From: Burkholderiales bacterium 70-64
GTDB taxonomy: Bacteria; Pseudomonadota; Gammaproteobacteria; Burkholderiales; Burkholderiaceae_E
Length of the DNA stretch: 64,000 nt
Reading direction: 5' to 3'
NCBI GenBank assembly: GCA_001898645.1
Contig: MKUQ01000020.1
Location: 6,004 to 70,003, forward strand
Shown here: positions 1 through 8,195 of the stretch, piece by piece
Position numbering within the stretch: position 1 is the first letter of the stretch
Layout of the letters: each line of letters starts with the position of its first letter
The notes under the pieces: generated by a model
Database searches by the model: none
The model's input: the letters and a program-made list of their open reading frames with translations, nothing else
Told to the model about the DNA's origin: nothing
Position numbers and translations under genes: made by a program

Positions 1-844
1 CGATGCGGCGATTGCGCGACGAGAGCACGATCCTGCGGTTTCGCCATCTGCTCGAGAAGCATGAGTTGGCCGGCCAGATGTTGGCGACGGTCAATGCGGT
101 CCTGCAAGCGCATGGCCTGATGCTCAAGATCGGCACGGTGGTCGATGCGACGCTGATCTCGGCAGCGAGTTCGACAAAGAACCGTTGCGGCGAGCGCGAT
201 CCCGAGATGCGCCAGACGAAGAAGGGCAACCAGTGGCACTTCGGGATGAAGGCGCACATCGGCGTCGATGCCGACTCGGGGCTGGTACACACCGTGATCG
301 GCACACCGGCGAACATGAACGACGTCACGCAGGCCGGCGCGCTGCTGCACGGCGAGGAGACGGCGGCCTTCGGCGATGCGGGGTATCAGGGGGCCGAGAA
401 GCGCTGCGAATCGCGGTTGTCGAACTGGTTCATCGCGATGCGCCCGGGCAAGCGCAGGCTGCTCGATCTGAACGATCGGCTCGATGCGATCACCGACGAG
501 ATCGAACGGTGCAAGGCGAGCATCCGTGCCAAGGTCGAGCATCCCTTCCGGGTGATCAAACGCCAGTTCGGCTTCACGAAGGTGCGTTACCGCGGGCTCG
601 CGAAGAACACTGCGCAGGTGGAGACGCTGTTCGCGTTGTCGAATCTGTGGATGGCGCGCAGGAAACTGCTCGCCGCGATGCGATGAGTCCGTGCGGCGAG
701 CGCTCATGGCCGCCGCAAGCGCCCTGCAAGGCGCACTCGAAGTGCGTAGTCGTGACGCGCGATTCACTTCGTCGTTCCCCATCGAGCGCTTCGTCTCGCC
801 TCAGTGTGCCGCGCGCGCGGGCGCTGCGTTAATCAGATGATCCC
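1..844 (+). mobile_element. IS5-family insertion sequence, 3' part (left end outside the window)
   Basis: The transposase gene at 3-686 enters the window already inside the coding region, so this is only the right part of an IS5-type element. I place its right end near 844, where AATCAGATGATCCC is followed by TAA and the base composition drops from GC-rich to clearly AT-richer. That boundary is an inference: the left inverted repeat is outside the window and cannot be compared. The 3-bp TAA next to it would suit the short TNA target duplications made by some IS5-group elements. Confidence 0.55.
3..686 (+). CDS. IS5-family DDE transposase, N-terminally cut by the window edge
   Basis: The visible 227 residues carry the IS5/IS1182-type DDE core that cuts and joins transposon ends. 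The first Asp is in VVDATLI (about residue 48), the second in FGDAGYQG (about 125), and the Glu in KVEHPFRVIKRQFG (about 179). The segment around NQWHFGMKAHIGVDADSG is also typical of IS5 transposases. Full-length members are usually 310-330 residues, so roughly 100 N-terminal residues should lie left of base 1, and the ATG at 3 is unlikely to be the real start. No frameshift or stop is visible in the part present. Whether the copy is active cannot be judged without its left half. Confidence 0.85.
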   Translation: MRRLRDESTILRFRHLLEKHELAGQMLATVNAVLQAHGLMLKIGTVVDATLISAASSTKNRCGERDPEMRQTKKGNQWHFGMKAHIGVDADSGLVHTVIGTPANMNDVTQAGALLHGEETAAFGDAGYQGAEKRCESRLSNWFIAMRPGKRRLLDLNDRLDAITDEIERCKASIRAKVEHPFRVIKRQFGFTKVRYRGLAKNTAQVETLFALSNLWMARRKLLAAMR

Positions 845-1268
845 TAACGTGATTTGGATCGCTGCAAACCCACGGATAAATCCCTTCTCGTCGACATAAC
901 CCGTCCATATCCATGCCGGTAGCTACTTGTTTCCGCTCGATTTTTTTCCATCCCCTCACCCTTTGCTCAAGCGTAACCCGAGGAGAATTCCGGTTCCCGC
1001 CGGCGGACGGCTCCAGCAGCGCTGTCGACACCGTTCTGAGGACGGGGATAACCCGATGCTCGGCCGGGTATAACCGGGTGCTCGGTCTTCCGAAACCCGC
1101 ACCAACCGTAGGTTCCCGGCCGCTGCAGGGTGATGGACCGGAGGTAGGTGATTGCCAAGGATAGCTTCCGTGTGGGGTTCATGCATTCTGCATAATCTTT
1201 TCGGAAGCCGCCAGTAGTGCAATCGGATGATGGTGGAAGTTCGATAGCTGTGTAAACATACAGCAATT
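845..1268. other. AT-richer stretch without a convincing gene, between the IS end and the integrase remnant
   Basis: About 420 bp with lower GC than the rest of the window, consistent with imported or decaying DNA. An open minus-strand reading between about 960 and 840 contains GLCRREGIYP, faintly like the helix-turn-helix of IS3-type OrfA proteins (LCRREGI...). It has no good start, runs across the presumed IS boundary and is too short to call. An imperfect tandem repeat sits at 1045-1084. No promoter or RNA gene could be supported. Confidence 0.4.
1045..1084. repeat. Imperfect tandem repeat, two units of about 20 bp
   Basis: GGGATAACCCGATGCTCGG (1045-1062 region) is followed after a few bases by GGGTATAACCGGGTGCTCGG (1065-1084 region). 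The two copies share GGG.ATAACC and TGCTCGG. They lie in the non-coding stretch upstream of the broken integrase. Function unknown; it may be the residue of a recombination site or simply slippage. Confidence 0.4.
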
Positions 1269-1538
1269 ATGCAGATTGCAGCCGATGTAAGTCGTCCGCC
1301 GGTTCCTTCGTCGACTGCGAGCAGCCCTTCCGGGCCGCCCAGACTGCTCGCTCGCGTGCGCGAGCGCATTCGGTATCTGCATTACAGCCTCCGTACCAAG
1401 CAGACGTATGTTTATTGCGGCGTGTATCGGCATTAACCGGCATTAACCTACAAGCAGGCCTTGTATGCCGTGCTGTTCCTTTACCGCGAGGTTCTGGGCT
1501 AGGAGTTGCCATGGATGCGAGACCTGGGCCGCCCGAAG
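1269..1538 (+). pseudogene. Degenerate integron-type tyrosine recombinase (IntI-like), N-terminal part
   Basis: The frame from the ATG at 1269 reads [20 protein letters not shown] and then TKQTYV, which is the SAM-like N-terminal domain of integron integrases (compare [23 protein letters not shown] in IntI1). It meets TAA at 1434. In the same frame it resumes at 1446 with [18 protein letters not shown], meets TAG at 1500, and goes on with ELPWMRDLGRPK. These match the next IntI blocks (HRQALAALLFFYGKVL...LPWLQEIGRP). About 40 residues are missing between the two blocks, and the whole catalytic domain with its R-H-R-Y residues is absent. The gene is therefore dead. A 10-bp tandem duplication sits at the deletion junction. 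No attI or attC site could be recognised. Confidence 0.75.
1428..1447. repeat. 10-bp tandem duplication in the integrase remnant
   Basis: CGGCATTAAC occurs twice in direct succession (1428-1437 and 1438-1447), exactly where the integrase reading breaks and an internal segment is missing. This looks like a scar of slippage or deletion repair. Confidence 0.7.
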
Positions 1539-1660
1539 TCGCGGACGTGCCTAGTCCGCTGGACGGGTTGGCCATCGGGTCCCCGGCCTGAGGTACGCCT
1601 TGGCGATGCCGAAGCTATGATTGTCCGGCCCTGGAAAATTCTCCGCCGAGTGCCCGCCGC

Positions 1661-2035
1661 ATGAATGCCGACCCGCCGCTTCCCAGTGTCGACCCCCTTA
1701 CCGAGCTCGCGCAGGCCCTGCGCCGCTTCGCCGACGAGCGTGATTGGGATCGCTTCCACGCGCCGAAGAACCTGGCGATGGCGCTCAGCGTCGAGGCGGC
1801 CGAGCTGCTCGAGCATTTCCAGTGGCTCGGGGAGGAAGAGTCGAAACGGCTGTCGCCGGAGAAGCTTGCCCAGGTCGGGGAGGAGATGGCCGATGTGCTG
1901 CTCTACCTGGTGCGGCTGGCCGACAAGCTGGGCATCGACCTGGCGCAGGCGGCCCGGCGCAAGATGCGGGTGAACGCGCAGAAGTATCCGGCGCATCTCG
2001 CACACGGCAGCCGCCGCAAGTACACGGAGCTGTGA
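1661..2035 (+). CDS. MazG-like nucleotide pyrophosphohydrolase
   Basis: A 124-residue all-alpha NTP pyrophosphohydrolase of the MazG / RS21-C6 (dCTPase) type, which hydrolyses NTPs or dNTPs to the monophosphate and pyrophosphate and is thought to clean the nucleotide pool. The metal-binding pattern is clear: EAAELLEHFQW (first E-x-x-E) and EEMADVLLYLVRLAD (E-x-x-D). The C-terminal KYPAHLAHGSRRKYTEL matches the usual KYP...Y.EL ending. Length fits single-domain members, which are half the size of the tandem MazG protein. It stands alone, with the integrase remnant upstream and a convergent yceI-like gene downstream. The exact substrate cannot be read from sequence. Confidence 0.88.
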   Translation: MNADPPLPSVDPLTELAQALRRFADERDWDRFHAPKNLAMALSVEAAELLEHFQWLGEEESKRLSPEKLAQVGEEMADVLLYLVRLADKLGIDLAQAARRKMRVNAQKYPAHLAHGSRRKYTEL

Positions 2036-2118
2036 CGGTGCGCGGCGCCCCTGCCCGCGGGAGCGGGCGGACGGCTGTCGTCGAGCGCCGCCCCTCGCTG
2101 GCCGTCCGGGGACGGCGG

Positions 2119-2727
2119 CTACTGCTGCTGCTGAACCGCCTCGATCTGGATCAGCAGCCGCACGGAGTCGGGTACGCCGAGGTCGATTCCCCAGGTCATG
2201 CCCCACTGGCTGCGCCGGATCGTCGTTTCGAAGTCGCCGCCGCACACGCGCGCCTTCAGCATCGGCGAGTCGTAGCAGTTGAAGTTGCTCGCCTTCAGCG
2301 TGACCGGCACGGTCTTGCCCAGCAGCGTCAGGCTGCCGGCGACGGCCGCGATCCGGTCGCCCTCGAAGCTGAAGTCCGTGCCGGTGAAGCGGGCCTTGGG
2401 GCTGCGGGCGGCGTCGAGGAAGTCGGCGCTGCGCAGGTGCTTGTCGAAGTCCGCGATGCCCGAGCTGATGGAGGCCGTATCGATGTCGATCTCGGCCCGG
2501 CCCGTGCGCGCGCTGCGATCGAGCACCACGTAGCCTTCGGTGCGGTCGAACCGCGCCCGTACGGTGGAGGTCTGGAAGTGCCTGACCTCGAAGTTCACGA
2601 ACGTGTGGTGCGGATCGATCGCGTAGCGTACCGGCTCGGCCCGGGCCGGTAGCCCTGCGCTCGCGGCTAGGCCGAGGAGAAGGAGTGCCGATGTGCGTGT
2701 CGCCGGCCCGATCGGGGACAATGTCAT
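2119..2727 (-). CDS. YceI-family periplasmic protein
   Basis: A 202-residue secreted protein of the YceI family, beta-barrel lipocalin-like proteins that bind long isoprenoid or other hydrophobic molecules in the periplasm. After an N-terminal signal peptide (TSALLLLGLAASAGLPARA) comes YAIDPHHTFVNFEVRHF, the usual start of the mature domain, then FDKHLRSADFLDAARSPKA and TLLGKTVPVTLKA, both diagnostic. The ATG at 2727 was chosen over the longer open frame because GGGAGGT lies just upstream and the signal peptide starts there. The C terminus ends in a short Gln run. Ligand and role here are unknown. Confidence 0.88.
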   Translation of the reverse strand: MTLSPIGPATRTSALLLLGLAASAGLPARAEPVRYAIDPHHTFVNFEVRHFQTSTVRARFDRTEGYVVLDRSARTGRAEIDIDTASISSGIADFDKHLRSADFLDAARSPKARFTGTDFSFEGDRIAAVAGSLTLLGKTVPVTLKASNFNCYDSPMLKARVCGGDFETTIRRSQWGMTWGIDLGVPDSVRLLIQIEAVQQQQ

Positions 2728-3050
2728 TTCCTGACCTCCCGGTGGTCGGTTGTCGAACCTGCAAGGATTATGCCGGAGCCCCTGCGGCGCAACCTTGCGC
2801 GCGAGCAAGCCGATGTGCATCGATCTCGGGAGATGGCTGCTCGCACAGCCGCGGCAGCAGATCCCGCTCGATGCCGCGACGAGGCAGGTTGTAGAGCAAC
2901 CGGGGCCATCAAGGCGCTCGGCCGCCGGCCTCCCGCATTGCGTTCGTTCCGTTTTCTGTCAAAAATGAGCGTTCGTCATTGACCGGTCGCGCCTCGTCCC
3001 TGTGTCGGGCGGGCCAACCAAGCAGAAGCGGCTCCTTGCGGCCGTGGGGG
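2728..3050. other. Intergenic region between divergent yceI-like and araC-like genes
   Basis: About 320 bp holding both promoters. Short open frames run through it but none has a ribosome site or recognisable sequence. An inverted repeat AATGA-N7-TCATT at 2964-2980 is the only clear regulatory-looking element and could be an operator for the AraC-type regulator. Confidence 0.4.
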
Positions 3051-3992
3051 ATGGAGATGCAAGCCTCGCCGGGCGTAGCCCAACTGAGCACGCGCAGCGC
3101 CTCCGGCTGGAAGGCGGGCGTGCGCGAGAATTTCCTCCCGCTCGAGGTCGCGGTCACGCGCCGTGATGACTTCCACGCGGCACTCACCGCGAGGCAGCTC
3201 GGCACGGTGCAACTGGCGTACGTCGATGCCGACGCGCATCGCGTCACGCGCACGCGCACGTTGTCCGAGCGCTCCGATCGCGCCTTCCTGAAGCTCTTCT
3301 GGCAAGTGGACGGCATGAGCCGGCTCGAGCAGGCCGGCCGCCGCAGCGAATTGACTCCCGGTGCGTGGACGTTCTACGACACGTCGCGTCCGTATTCGAT
3401 CGACATCGGCGACGCCAGCCGATTCGCCGTCGCGCTGCTGCCGCTGGACGCCTGCCCGGAGTGGAAGTCGCTGGCTACGAACGGGGTGGGGCGGTCGTTC
3501 CACGCCACCGGCGCGTCGCGCGTCGCGCTCGGCTCGGTCCTGACTGCGTTGCGCGACCCGCAGGCCTACGATCCGCCGTCTGCCGACGCGATCTGCACGT
3601 CGATCGCGGGCCTCATGCTCGCGGCAGCGAAGAGCGCGAGTGACGTACGCCACACGCGAGTCGACGCGCAACTGGCGCGCGCACGTCGCTACATCGCCAG
3701 CCGCATCGAGGATCCCGAGCTCACCCCGGACGCCGTCGCCGCCGAGCTGCGCGTTTCGCGCCGTACGCTGTATGCGTGGTTCGAGCCCTTCGGGCAGTCG
3801 CCGGGCGCCTTCATCCAGCAGACCCGCCTCGATCGCTGCCGGCGGGCAATGGTCGACGCCGACAGCCGCGACAAGACGATCACGCGCATTGCCTTCGACA
3901 ACGGCTTCAGCGACATGGCGCATTTCAGCCGCCTCTTCAAGGCGGCGTACGGCGCCGGCCCGCGCGAGTATCGCAGGCGGTCGCGGATCTGA
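3051..3992 (+). CDS. AraC-family transcriptional regulator with AraC-binding-like N-terminal domain
   Basis: About 313 residues. The N-terminal two thirds resemble the AraC_binding_2 sensory domain (FLKLFWQVDGMSRLEQAGR, GAWTFYDTSRPYSID), as in regulators of aromatic and amine catabolism. The C-terminal 100 residues form the two helix-turn-helix DNA-binding module: LTPDAVAAELRVSRRTLYAWF and ITRIAFDNGFSDMAHFSRLF, ending in the family signature AYGAGPREYRR. The start is uncertain: ATG 3051 and ATG 3057 are both near a G-rich stretch, and the open frame extends back to 2979. It precedes an aldehyde dehydrogenase gene on the same strand by 145 bp, so it may regulate that gene, as AraC_binding_2 proteins often do for aldehyde or alcohol oxidation. 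This link is inferred from position only. Confidence 0.85.
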   Translation: MEMQASPGVAQLSTRSASGWKAGVRENFLPLEVAVTRRDDFHAALTARQLGTVQLAYVDADAHRVTRTRTLSERSDRAFLKLFWQVDGMSRLEQAGRRSELTPGAWTFYDTSRPYSIDIGDASRFAVALLPLDACPEWKSLATNGVGRSFHATGASRVALGSVLTALRDPQAYDPPSADAICTSIAGLMLAAAKSASDVRHTRVDAQLARARRYIASRIEDPELTPDAVAAELRVSRRTLYAWFEPFGQSPGAFIQQTRLDRCRRAMVDADSRDKTITRIAFDNGFSDMAHFSRLFKAAYGAGPREYRRRSRI

Positions 3993-4137
3993 AACTGCAC
4001 TCCGGGTCAACTCCCATCGCACCCCGCTACAAGTCCGGCGGCTTGTCCTGAGGGACGATGGCTGTCGCTGCGGCATTCAACCGCTGCGGGATGCGCCGTG
4101 GGCGGCGCGTTCTCCAGCAACGACTCCAGGAGACGCC

Positions 4138-5568
4138 ATGACAACCTATCTCAACACGAGCAACGGCCAGTCCGTCGGCTCGGACAAGACCTTCGCGTCG
4201 ATCAATCCGGCCACCGGCGAGACGCTCGGCAACGTGCCCATCTCCAGCCGGCAGCAGGTGGCTGACGCGATCGCCGCCGCGCGCGCCGCGCAGCCCGCTT
4301 GGGCCGCGCGCCCCGACGCCGAAAGAAAGGCGCTGATGATGAAGGTGGCCGAGATCATCAAGGCCAACGACGCGTACCTGGCCGACTGGGTCACGCGCGA
4401 GCAGGGCAAGCCGCTCGGCGGCGTCGGCCCCGACCAGGTGCCGGGCGCCCGCTTCGAGGTGTGGGGCTGCGAAGTATGGACGCAGGTGCCGGCCAGCCTC
4501 GACATGCCGATGGAAGTGGCCTTCGAGGACGAAACGCGTCGCGACGAAGTGCACCGCAAGCCCTACGGCGTGATCGCCGCGATCGCACCGTGGAACTGGC
4601 CGCTGCTGATCGCCATCTGGCAGATCATTCCGTCCATTCGCGCCGGCAACACCGTGGTGATCAAGCCCTCGGAGTACACCTCGATCGGCACGCTGGAGAT
4701 GGTGCGGCTGATCAGCGAGGCGTTGCCGAAGGGCGTCGTGAACACCGTCAGCGGGCCGGGCGAGGTCGGTTCCTGGCTGGTCTCCGACCCCGGCATCAAC
4801 AAGGTGATGTTCACCGGCTCGGCACGCACCGGTGCGAAGGTCGCCGAGGCGGCGGCGAAGAACGTCGTCCCGGTCACGCTGGAACTCGGCGGCAACGACG
4901 CCGCGATCATGCTGCCCGACGCCGATCCGAAGGCGATGGCCATGGGCCTGTTCTGGGGCGCCTTCATCAACATGGGCCAGACTTGCGCTGCCGCCAAGCG
5001 GCTCTATGTGCCCGAGAGCCTGTTCGAGCCGACCGTGCAGGCGCTGAAGGAGCTGGCGCAGGCGATGCCGATGGGCAACGGGCTGGAAGAGGGCATGGTG
5101 ATGGGCCCGATCCAGAACAAGATGCAGTACGACAAGGTGGTCGATCTGGTGGAAAGCGCCAAGGCGCAGGGCGGCAACGTCGTCTGCGGCGGCACGCCCC
5201 GGGGCGGCGCCGGCTACTTCTATCCGCTCACCCTGGTCACGGGGCTGAAGGATGGCGACCGCCTGGTCGACGAGGAGCAGTTCGGCCCGGTGCTGCCGAT
5301 CATCCGGTACCGGGACGTGGAGGAGGCGATCGCCAGCGCCAACCGGCTCGATGTCGGGCTGGGCGCCTCGGTGTGGTCGACCGACGTGGAGAAGGCCAAG
5401 CAGGTCGCCAGCCGCATCCAGGCCGGCACCGTATGGATCAACCAGCACGGGATGATCCACCCCATGGTGCCCTTCGGCGGCGTCAAGGGCTCGGGCTACG
5501 GCGTGGAGTTCGGGCTCGACGGACTGAAGGCCGTGACGCAGCCGCAGGTGATCAGCATCAAGAAGTGA
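4138..5568 (+). CDS. NAD(P)-dependent aldehyde dehydrogenase
   Basis: A 476-residue member of the ALDH superfamily, which oxidises an aldehyde to the acid. The nucleophile Cys (about residue 283, GQTCAA) and the general base Glu (about 249, LELGGND) are both present. So are the Rossmann segment FTGSARTGAKVAEAA and the APWNWPLLIA region. CCAGGAGA a few bases before ATG 4138 supports the start. The gene follows an AraC regulator and is directly followed by a fragment of a PQQ alcohol dehydrogenase, so the original locus may have oxidised an alcohol to an acid in two steps. The substrate cannot be deduced. A GGCCCC-GCTC-GGGGCC hairpin lies 26 bp after the stop but lacks a T run. Confidence 0.92.
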   Translation: MTTYLNTSNGQSVGSDKTFASINPATGETLGNVPISSRQQVADAIAAARAAQPAWAARPDAERKALMMKVAEIIKANDAYLADWVTREQGKPLGGVGPDQVPGARFEVWGCEVWTQVPASLDMPMEVAFEDETRRDEVHRKPYGVIAAIAPWNWPLLIAIWQIIPSIRAGNTVVIKPSEYTSIGTLEMVRLISEALPKGVVNTVSGPGEVGSWLVSDPGINKVMFTGSARTGAKVAEAAAKNVVPVTLELGGNDAAIMLPDADPKAMAMGLFWGAFINMGQTCAAAKRLYVPESLFEPTVQALKELAQAMPMGNGLEEGMVMGPIQNKMQYDKVVDLVESAKAQGGNVVCGGTPRGGAGYFYPLTLVTGLKDGDRLVDEEQFGPVLPIIRYRDVEEAIASANRLDVGLGASVWSTDVEKAKQVASRIQAGTVWINQHGMIHPMVPFGGVKGSGYGVEFGLDGLKAVTQPQVISIKK

Positions 5569-5591
5569 CGTTGGCGGGTGACAAGTGACGG

Positions 5592-6074
5592 GTGGCCCCG
5601 CTCGGGGCCGCTCGGAGCTACACCATCACCGGCACGCCGCGCATCGTCAGGGGCAGGGTGCCGATCGGCAACAGGGGCGCCGAGTTCGGCGTGCGCGGCT
5701 ACATCACCGCCTACGATGCCGAGACGGGCGGGCAGGCGTGGCGCTTCTTCACGGTGCCGGGCAACCCGGACGGCCCGCCTGAAGACCAGGCCATGGAAAT
5801 GGCGCTCAAGACCTGGCACGGCCGCGGCTGGCTCGACCGGGGCGGCGGCGGCGCGGTGTGGGACTCGATGGCCTACGATGCGGAGCTGAACCAGCTCTAC
5901 ATCGGCACCGGCAACGGCTCGCCATGGAACCACCAGTTCCGCAGCAACGGCCAGGGCGACAACCTGTTCCTGTCGTCGATCGTGGCGCTCGATCCGGGCA
6001 TCGGCGCCTACAAGCGCTCGCACGACTTCGAGGCGCAACTGGAGAAGATCGGCAGCGCATCCGCGGCTCGATGA
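5592..6074 (+). pseudogene. Internal fragment of a PQQ-dependent alcohol dehydrogenase (quinoprotein)
   Basis: About 150 residues match the middle of methanol/ethanol dehydrogenase-type quinoproteins, which normally run to about 600-700 residues. The matches are [20 protein letters not shown], the [18 protein letters not shown] block that carries the PQQ/metal-binding Glu, [25 protein letters not shown] and [13 protein letters not shown]. There is no signal peptide, no vicinal Cys-Cys, no catalytic Asp and no C-terminal half. The match simply begins near 5610 and ends near 6010. The frame has no internal stop, but such a piece cannot fold into an eight-blade propeller, so I call it a gene remnant. 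It probably partnered the adjacent aldehyde dehydrogenase before a deletion. Confidence 0.8.
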
Positions 6075-8155
6075 GGCCGGCGCTGCGCCGGCTGCTGTGC
6101 GGTGCGGTGTGGGTGGCCCTGGCCGCCGTGAATGCCGTGGCCCGGACCGGCGTCGAGGCCGCCGCCGAAGGCAGCCTGGCGCCGGTGGTGGTCACGGCCA
6201 CCCGCGGCGAGGCGAGCAGCTTCGACCTGCCGGCCGCGATCGACGTCGTGGAGCGGCGCGACCTGCGCGATCGATGGCAGATCGGCGTGTCGGAGGTGCT
6301 CGACCGCATTCCGGGAGCGGTGGCGACGAATCGCGGCACCTTTGCCCAGGAGGAGCAGATCGTCCTGCGCGGCTTCGGGGCGCGTTCGCAATTCGGCGTG
6401 CGCGGGGTGCGCCTGCTCGCCGACGGCATTCCGGCCAGCACGCCCGACGGCCAGGGCGGCTCGGGTCTGTTCGACCTCGCCTCGGCCGAGCGCATCGAGG
6501 TGCTGCGCGGCCCGTTCTCGGCGCTCTACGGCAATCACGCCGGCGGCGTGGTGCAGGTGTTCACGGCCGACGGCACGAGCCCGCCCAGCCTGGCCGCCGA
6601 CGTGGCCGCCGGAAGCTGGGGGAGCTGGCGGGCGGCAAGCCGCTATGGGGGCCGGTGGGAGGGCTTCGACGCGCTGGTCTCCGTGTCGCGGTCGGAGACC
6701 GACGGATACCGCGCCTGGAGCTCGGCGCGCAAGGACCAGTTGAACGCCAAGCTGCGCTTCGCGCCGCAGGCCGGAACCCGGTTCACGGTGGTCCTGAACC
6801 GGCTCGACCAGCCCGACAACCTCGATCCGCTCGGGCTGACCGCCGCCGAGATGGCCGCCGACCGGCGCCAGGCCGGCGCGGCGGCGCTGGCGTTCCGGAC
6901 GCGGCGCAGCCTCGAGAACAGCCAGGCCGGCCTCGTCTTCGAGCACGAGCTCGAAGGCGGCGGGGCGGTCCGCGCCACGGTGTACATGGGCCAGCGCGGC
7001 AACGAGCAGTACCTCGCGCTCGCCGGTACCGGCGCGACGAGCTCGGGCGGCGTGAGCACTTACGAGCGCAATTTCGGTGGCGCCGGGCTGCGATGGACGC
7101 GGCGCATCGACGCGCTGCTCCTCACCGCGGGCATCGACGCCGAGCGCGCCGACGACCGGCGGCAGGGCTACGTCAACGATGCCGGCACCAAGGGCGCGCT
7201 GCGGCGCGACGAGGACGATGCCACCCGCCAGACCGGCGTGTACGCCCAGGCGCAATGGACGCCGTTGCCCGAGTGGTCGCTGCACGCAGGGCTGCGCCGC
7301 TCGCGGGTCACCTTCGATTCGCGCGACCGCTACGTCACCGGCGCCAATCCGGACGACAGCGGCAGCGTCGCGTATTCGGCGTGGACGCCGGCGGTCGGGG
7401 TGGTCCGTCACCTGGGCGAGAAGGTCAACCTCTATGCCAACCTGGGCCGCAGCTTCGAGACGCCGACCTTCATCGAGCTGGCCTATCGCCCGACGGGTGC
7501 GAGCGGGCTGAACCTGGACCTCAGGCCGAGCATCAGCCGCCACGCCGAGATCGGCATCAAGGTGCGGCTCGACCCGGCCGTGCGCTTCGACGCGGCGCTG
7601 TTCCGCATCGACACGCGCGAGGAGATCGTCGTCGACACCAACGCCGGCGGGCGGACCGCCTACCGCAATGCCGGGCGCACGCGGCGCCTCGGCGTCGAGC
7701 TGAGCCTCGATGCGCGCATCGGCGAGAACGCCTCGGCGAGGATCGCGGCCACCTGGCTCGAGGCGCGCTTTCGCGACGGCTTCGCCGGCGTCGCGGGCGC
7801 CGTCGCCCCGGACAGCCGCATCCCGGGTGTGCCCGGCCGCACGCTGTGGGCCGAGCTGGCCTGGCGGCATCCGTCCAGCGGGTTCTCGTCGGCGCTCGAA
7901 GGGCGCTGGAGCGGGCGCGTCGAGGCCGACGACCGCAACACCGAGGCGGCCGCCGGCTACTTCGTCGCCAACCTGCGTGCCGGCTTCGAGCAGCGCATCG
8001 GCGCCTGGCGGCTGCACCAGTTCGCGCGCCTGGACAACGCCTTCGATCGCGCCTACGTCGGCGCGGTGTACGTCAACGACGGGAACGGCCGCTACTACGC
8101 GCCGGCGGCGCAGCGCAGCTGGCTGGTCGGCCTGAGCGCGACCCGTTCTTTCTGA
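6071..8155 (+). CDS. TonB-dependent outer-membrane receptor
   Basis: A 694-residue outer-membrane transporter driven by TonB. A signal peptide (about residues 1-30) precedes [11 protein letters not shown], which resembles a TonB box with the start of the plug. The plug domain shows [35 protein letters not shown] and [18 protein letters not shown]. The rest is a 22-strand beta-barrel pattern ending in a C-terminal aromatic, Phe (SATRSF), as required for outer-membrane assembly. The ATG at 6071 overlaps the end of the quinoprotein fragment and is the natural start before the signal peptide. Ligand unknown; it could be a siderophore, cobalamin or an organic compound. No iron-uptake genes are nearby. 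Confidence 0.9.
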   Translation: MRPALRRLLCGAVWVALAAVNAVARTGVEAAAEGSLAPVVVTATRGEASSFDLPAAIDVVERRDLRDRWQIGVSEVLDRIPGAVATNRGTFAQEEQIVLRGFGARSQFGVRGVRLLADGIPASTPDGQGGSGLFDLASAERIEVLRGPFSALYGNHAGGVVQVFTADGTSPPSLAADVAAGSWGSWRAASRYGGRWEGFDALVSVSRSETDGYRAWSSARKDQLNAKLRFAPQAGTRFTVVLNRLDQPDNLDPLGLTAAEMAADRRQAGAAALAFRTRRSLENSQAGLVFEHELEGGGAVRATVYMGQRGNEQYLALAGTGATSSGGVSTYERNFGGAGLRWTRRIDALLLTAGIDAERADDRRQGYVNDAGTKGALRRDEDDATRQTGVYAQAQWTPLPEWSLHAGLRRSRVTFDSRDRYVTGANPDDSGSVAYSAWTPAVGVVRHLGEKVNLYANLGRSFETPTFIELAYRPTGASGLNLDLRPSISRHAEIGIKVRLDPAVRFDAALFRIDTREEIVVDTNAGGRTAYRNAGRTRRLGVELSLDARIGENASARIAATWLEARFRDGFAGVAGAVAPDSRIPGVPGRTLWAELAWRHPSSGFSSALEGRWSGRVEADDRNTEAAAGYFVANLRAGFEQRIGAWRLHQFARLDNAFDRAYVGAVYVNDGNGRYYAPAAQRSWLVGLSATRSF

Positions 8156-8195
8156 ACGCAAGACCGCATCAGGCGGTGTGGATACCGCCCGCCGG

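Noticed and set aside
732-746. CGCACT-CGA-AGTGCG hairpin inside the IS
   Set aside because: Short dyad with a 3-base loop and no T run; probably chance in GC-rich DNA or part of the IS end structure.
801-1031. 76-codon minus-strand frame with GLCRREGIYP
   Set aside because: Only a faint likeness to an IS3 OrfA HTH, crosses the presumed IS end and has no ribosome site; not called as a gene.
2750-2982. Short plus-strand frames upstream of the araC-like gene
   Set aside because: No ribosome site, no motif, and they overlap the promoter region of both divergent genes.
5594-5609. GGCCCC-GCTC-GGGGCC hairpin after the aldehyde dehydrogenase as terminator
   Set aside because: No T run follows, and such short GC dyads are frequent here.
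6008-8161. Minus-strand open frame of 717 codons opposite the TonB receptor
   Set aside because: Composition is typical of an antisense shadow, with no motif; the plus-strand receptor has plug and barrel signatures.
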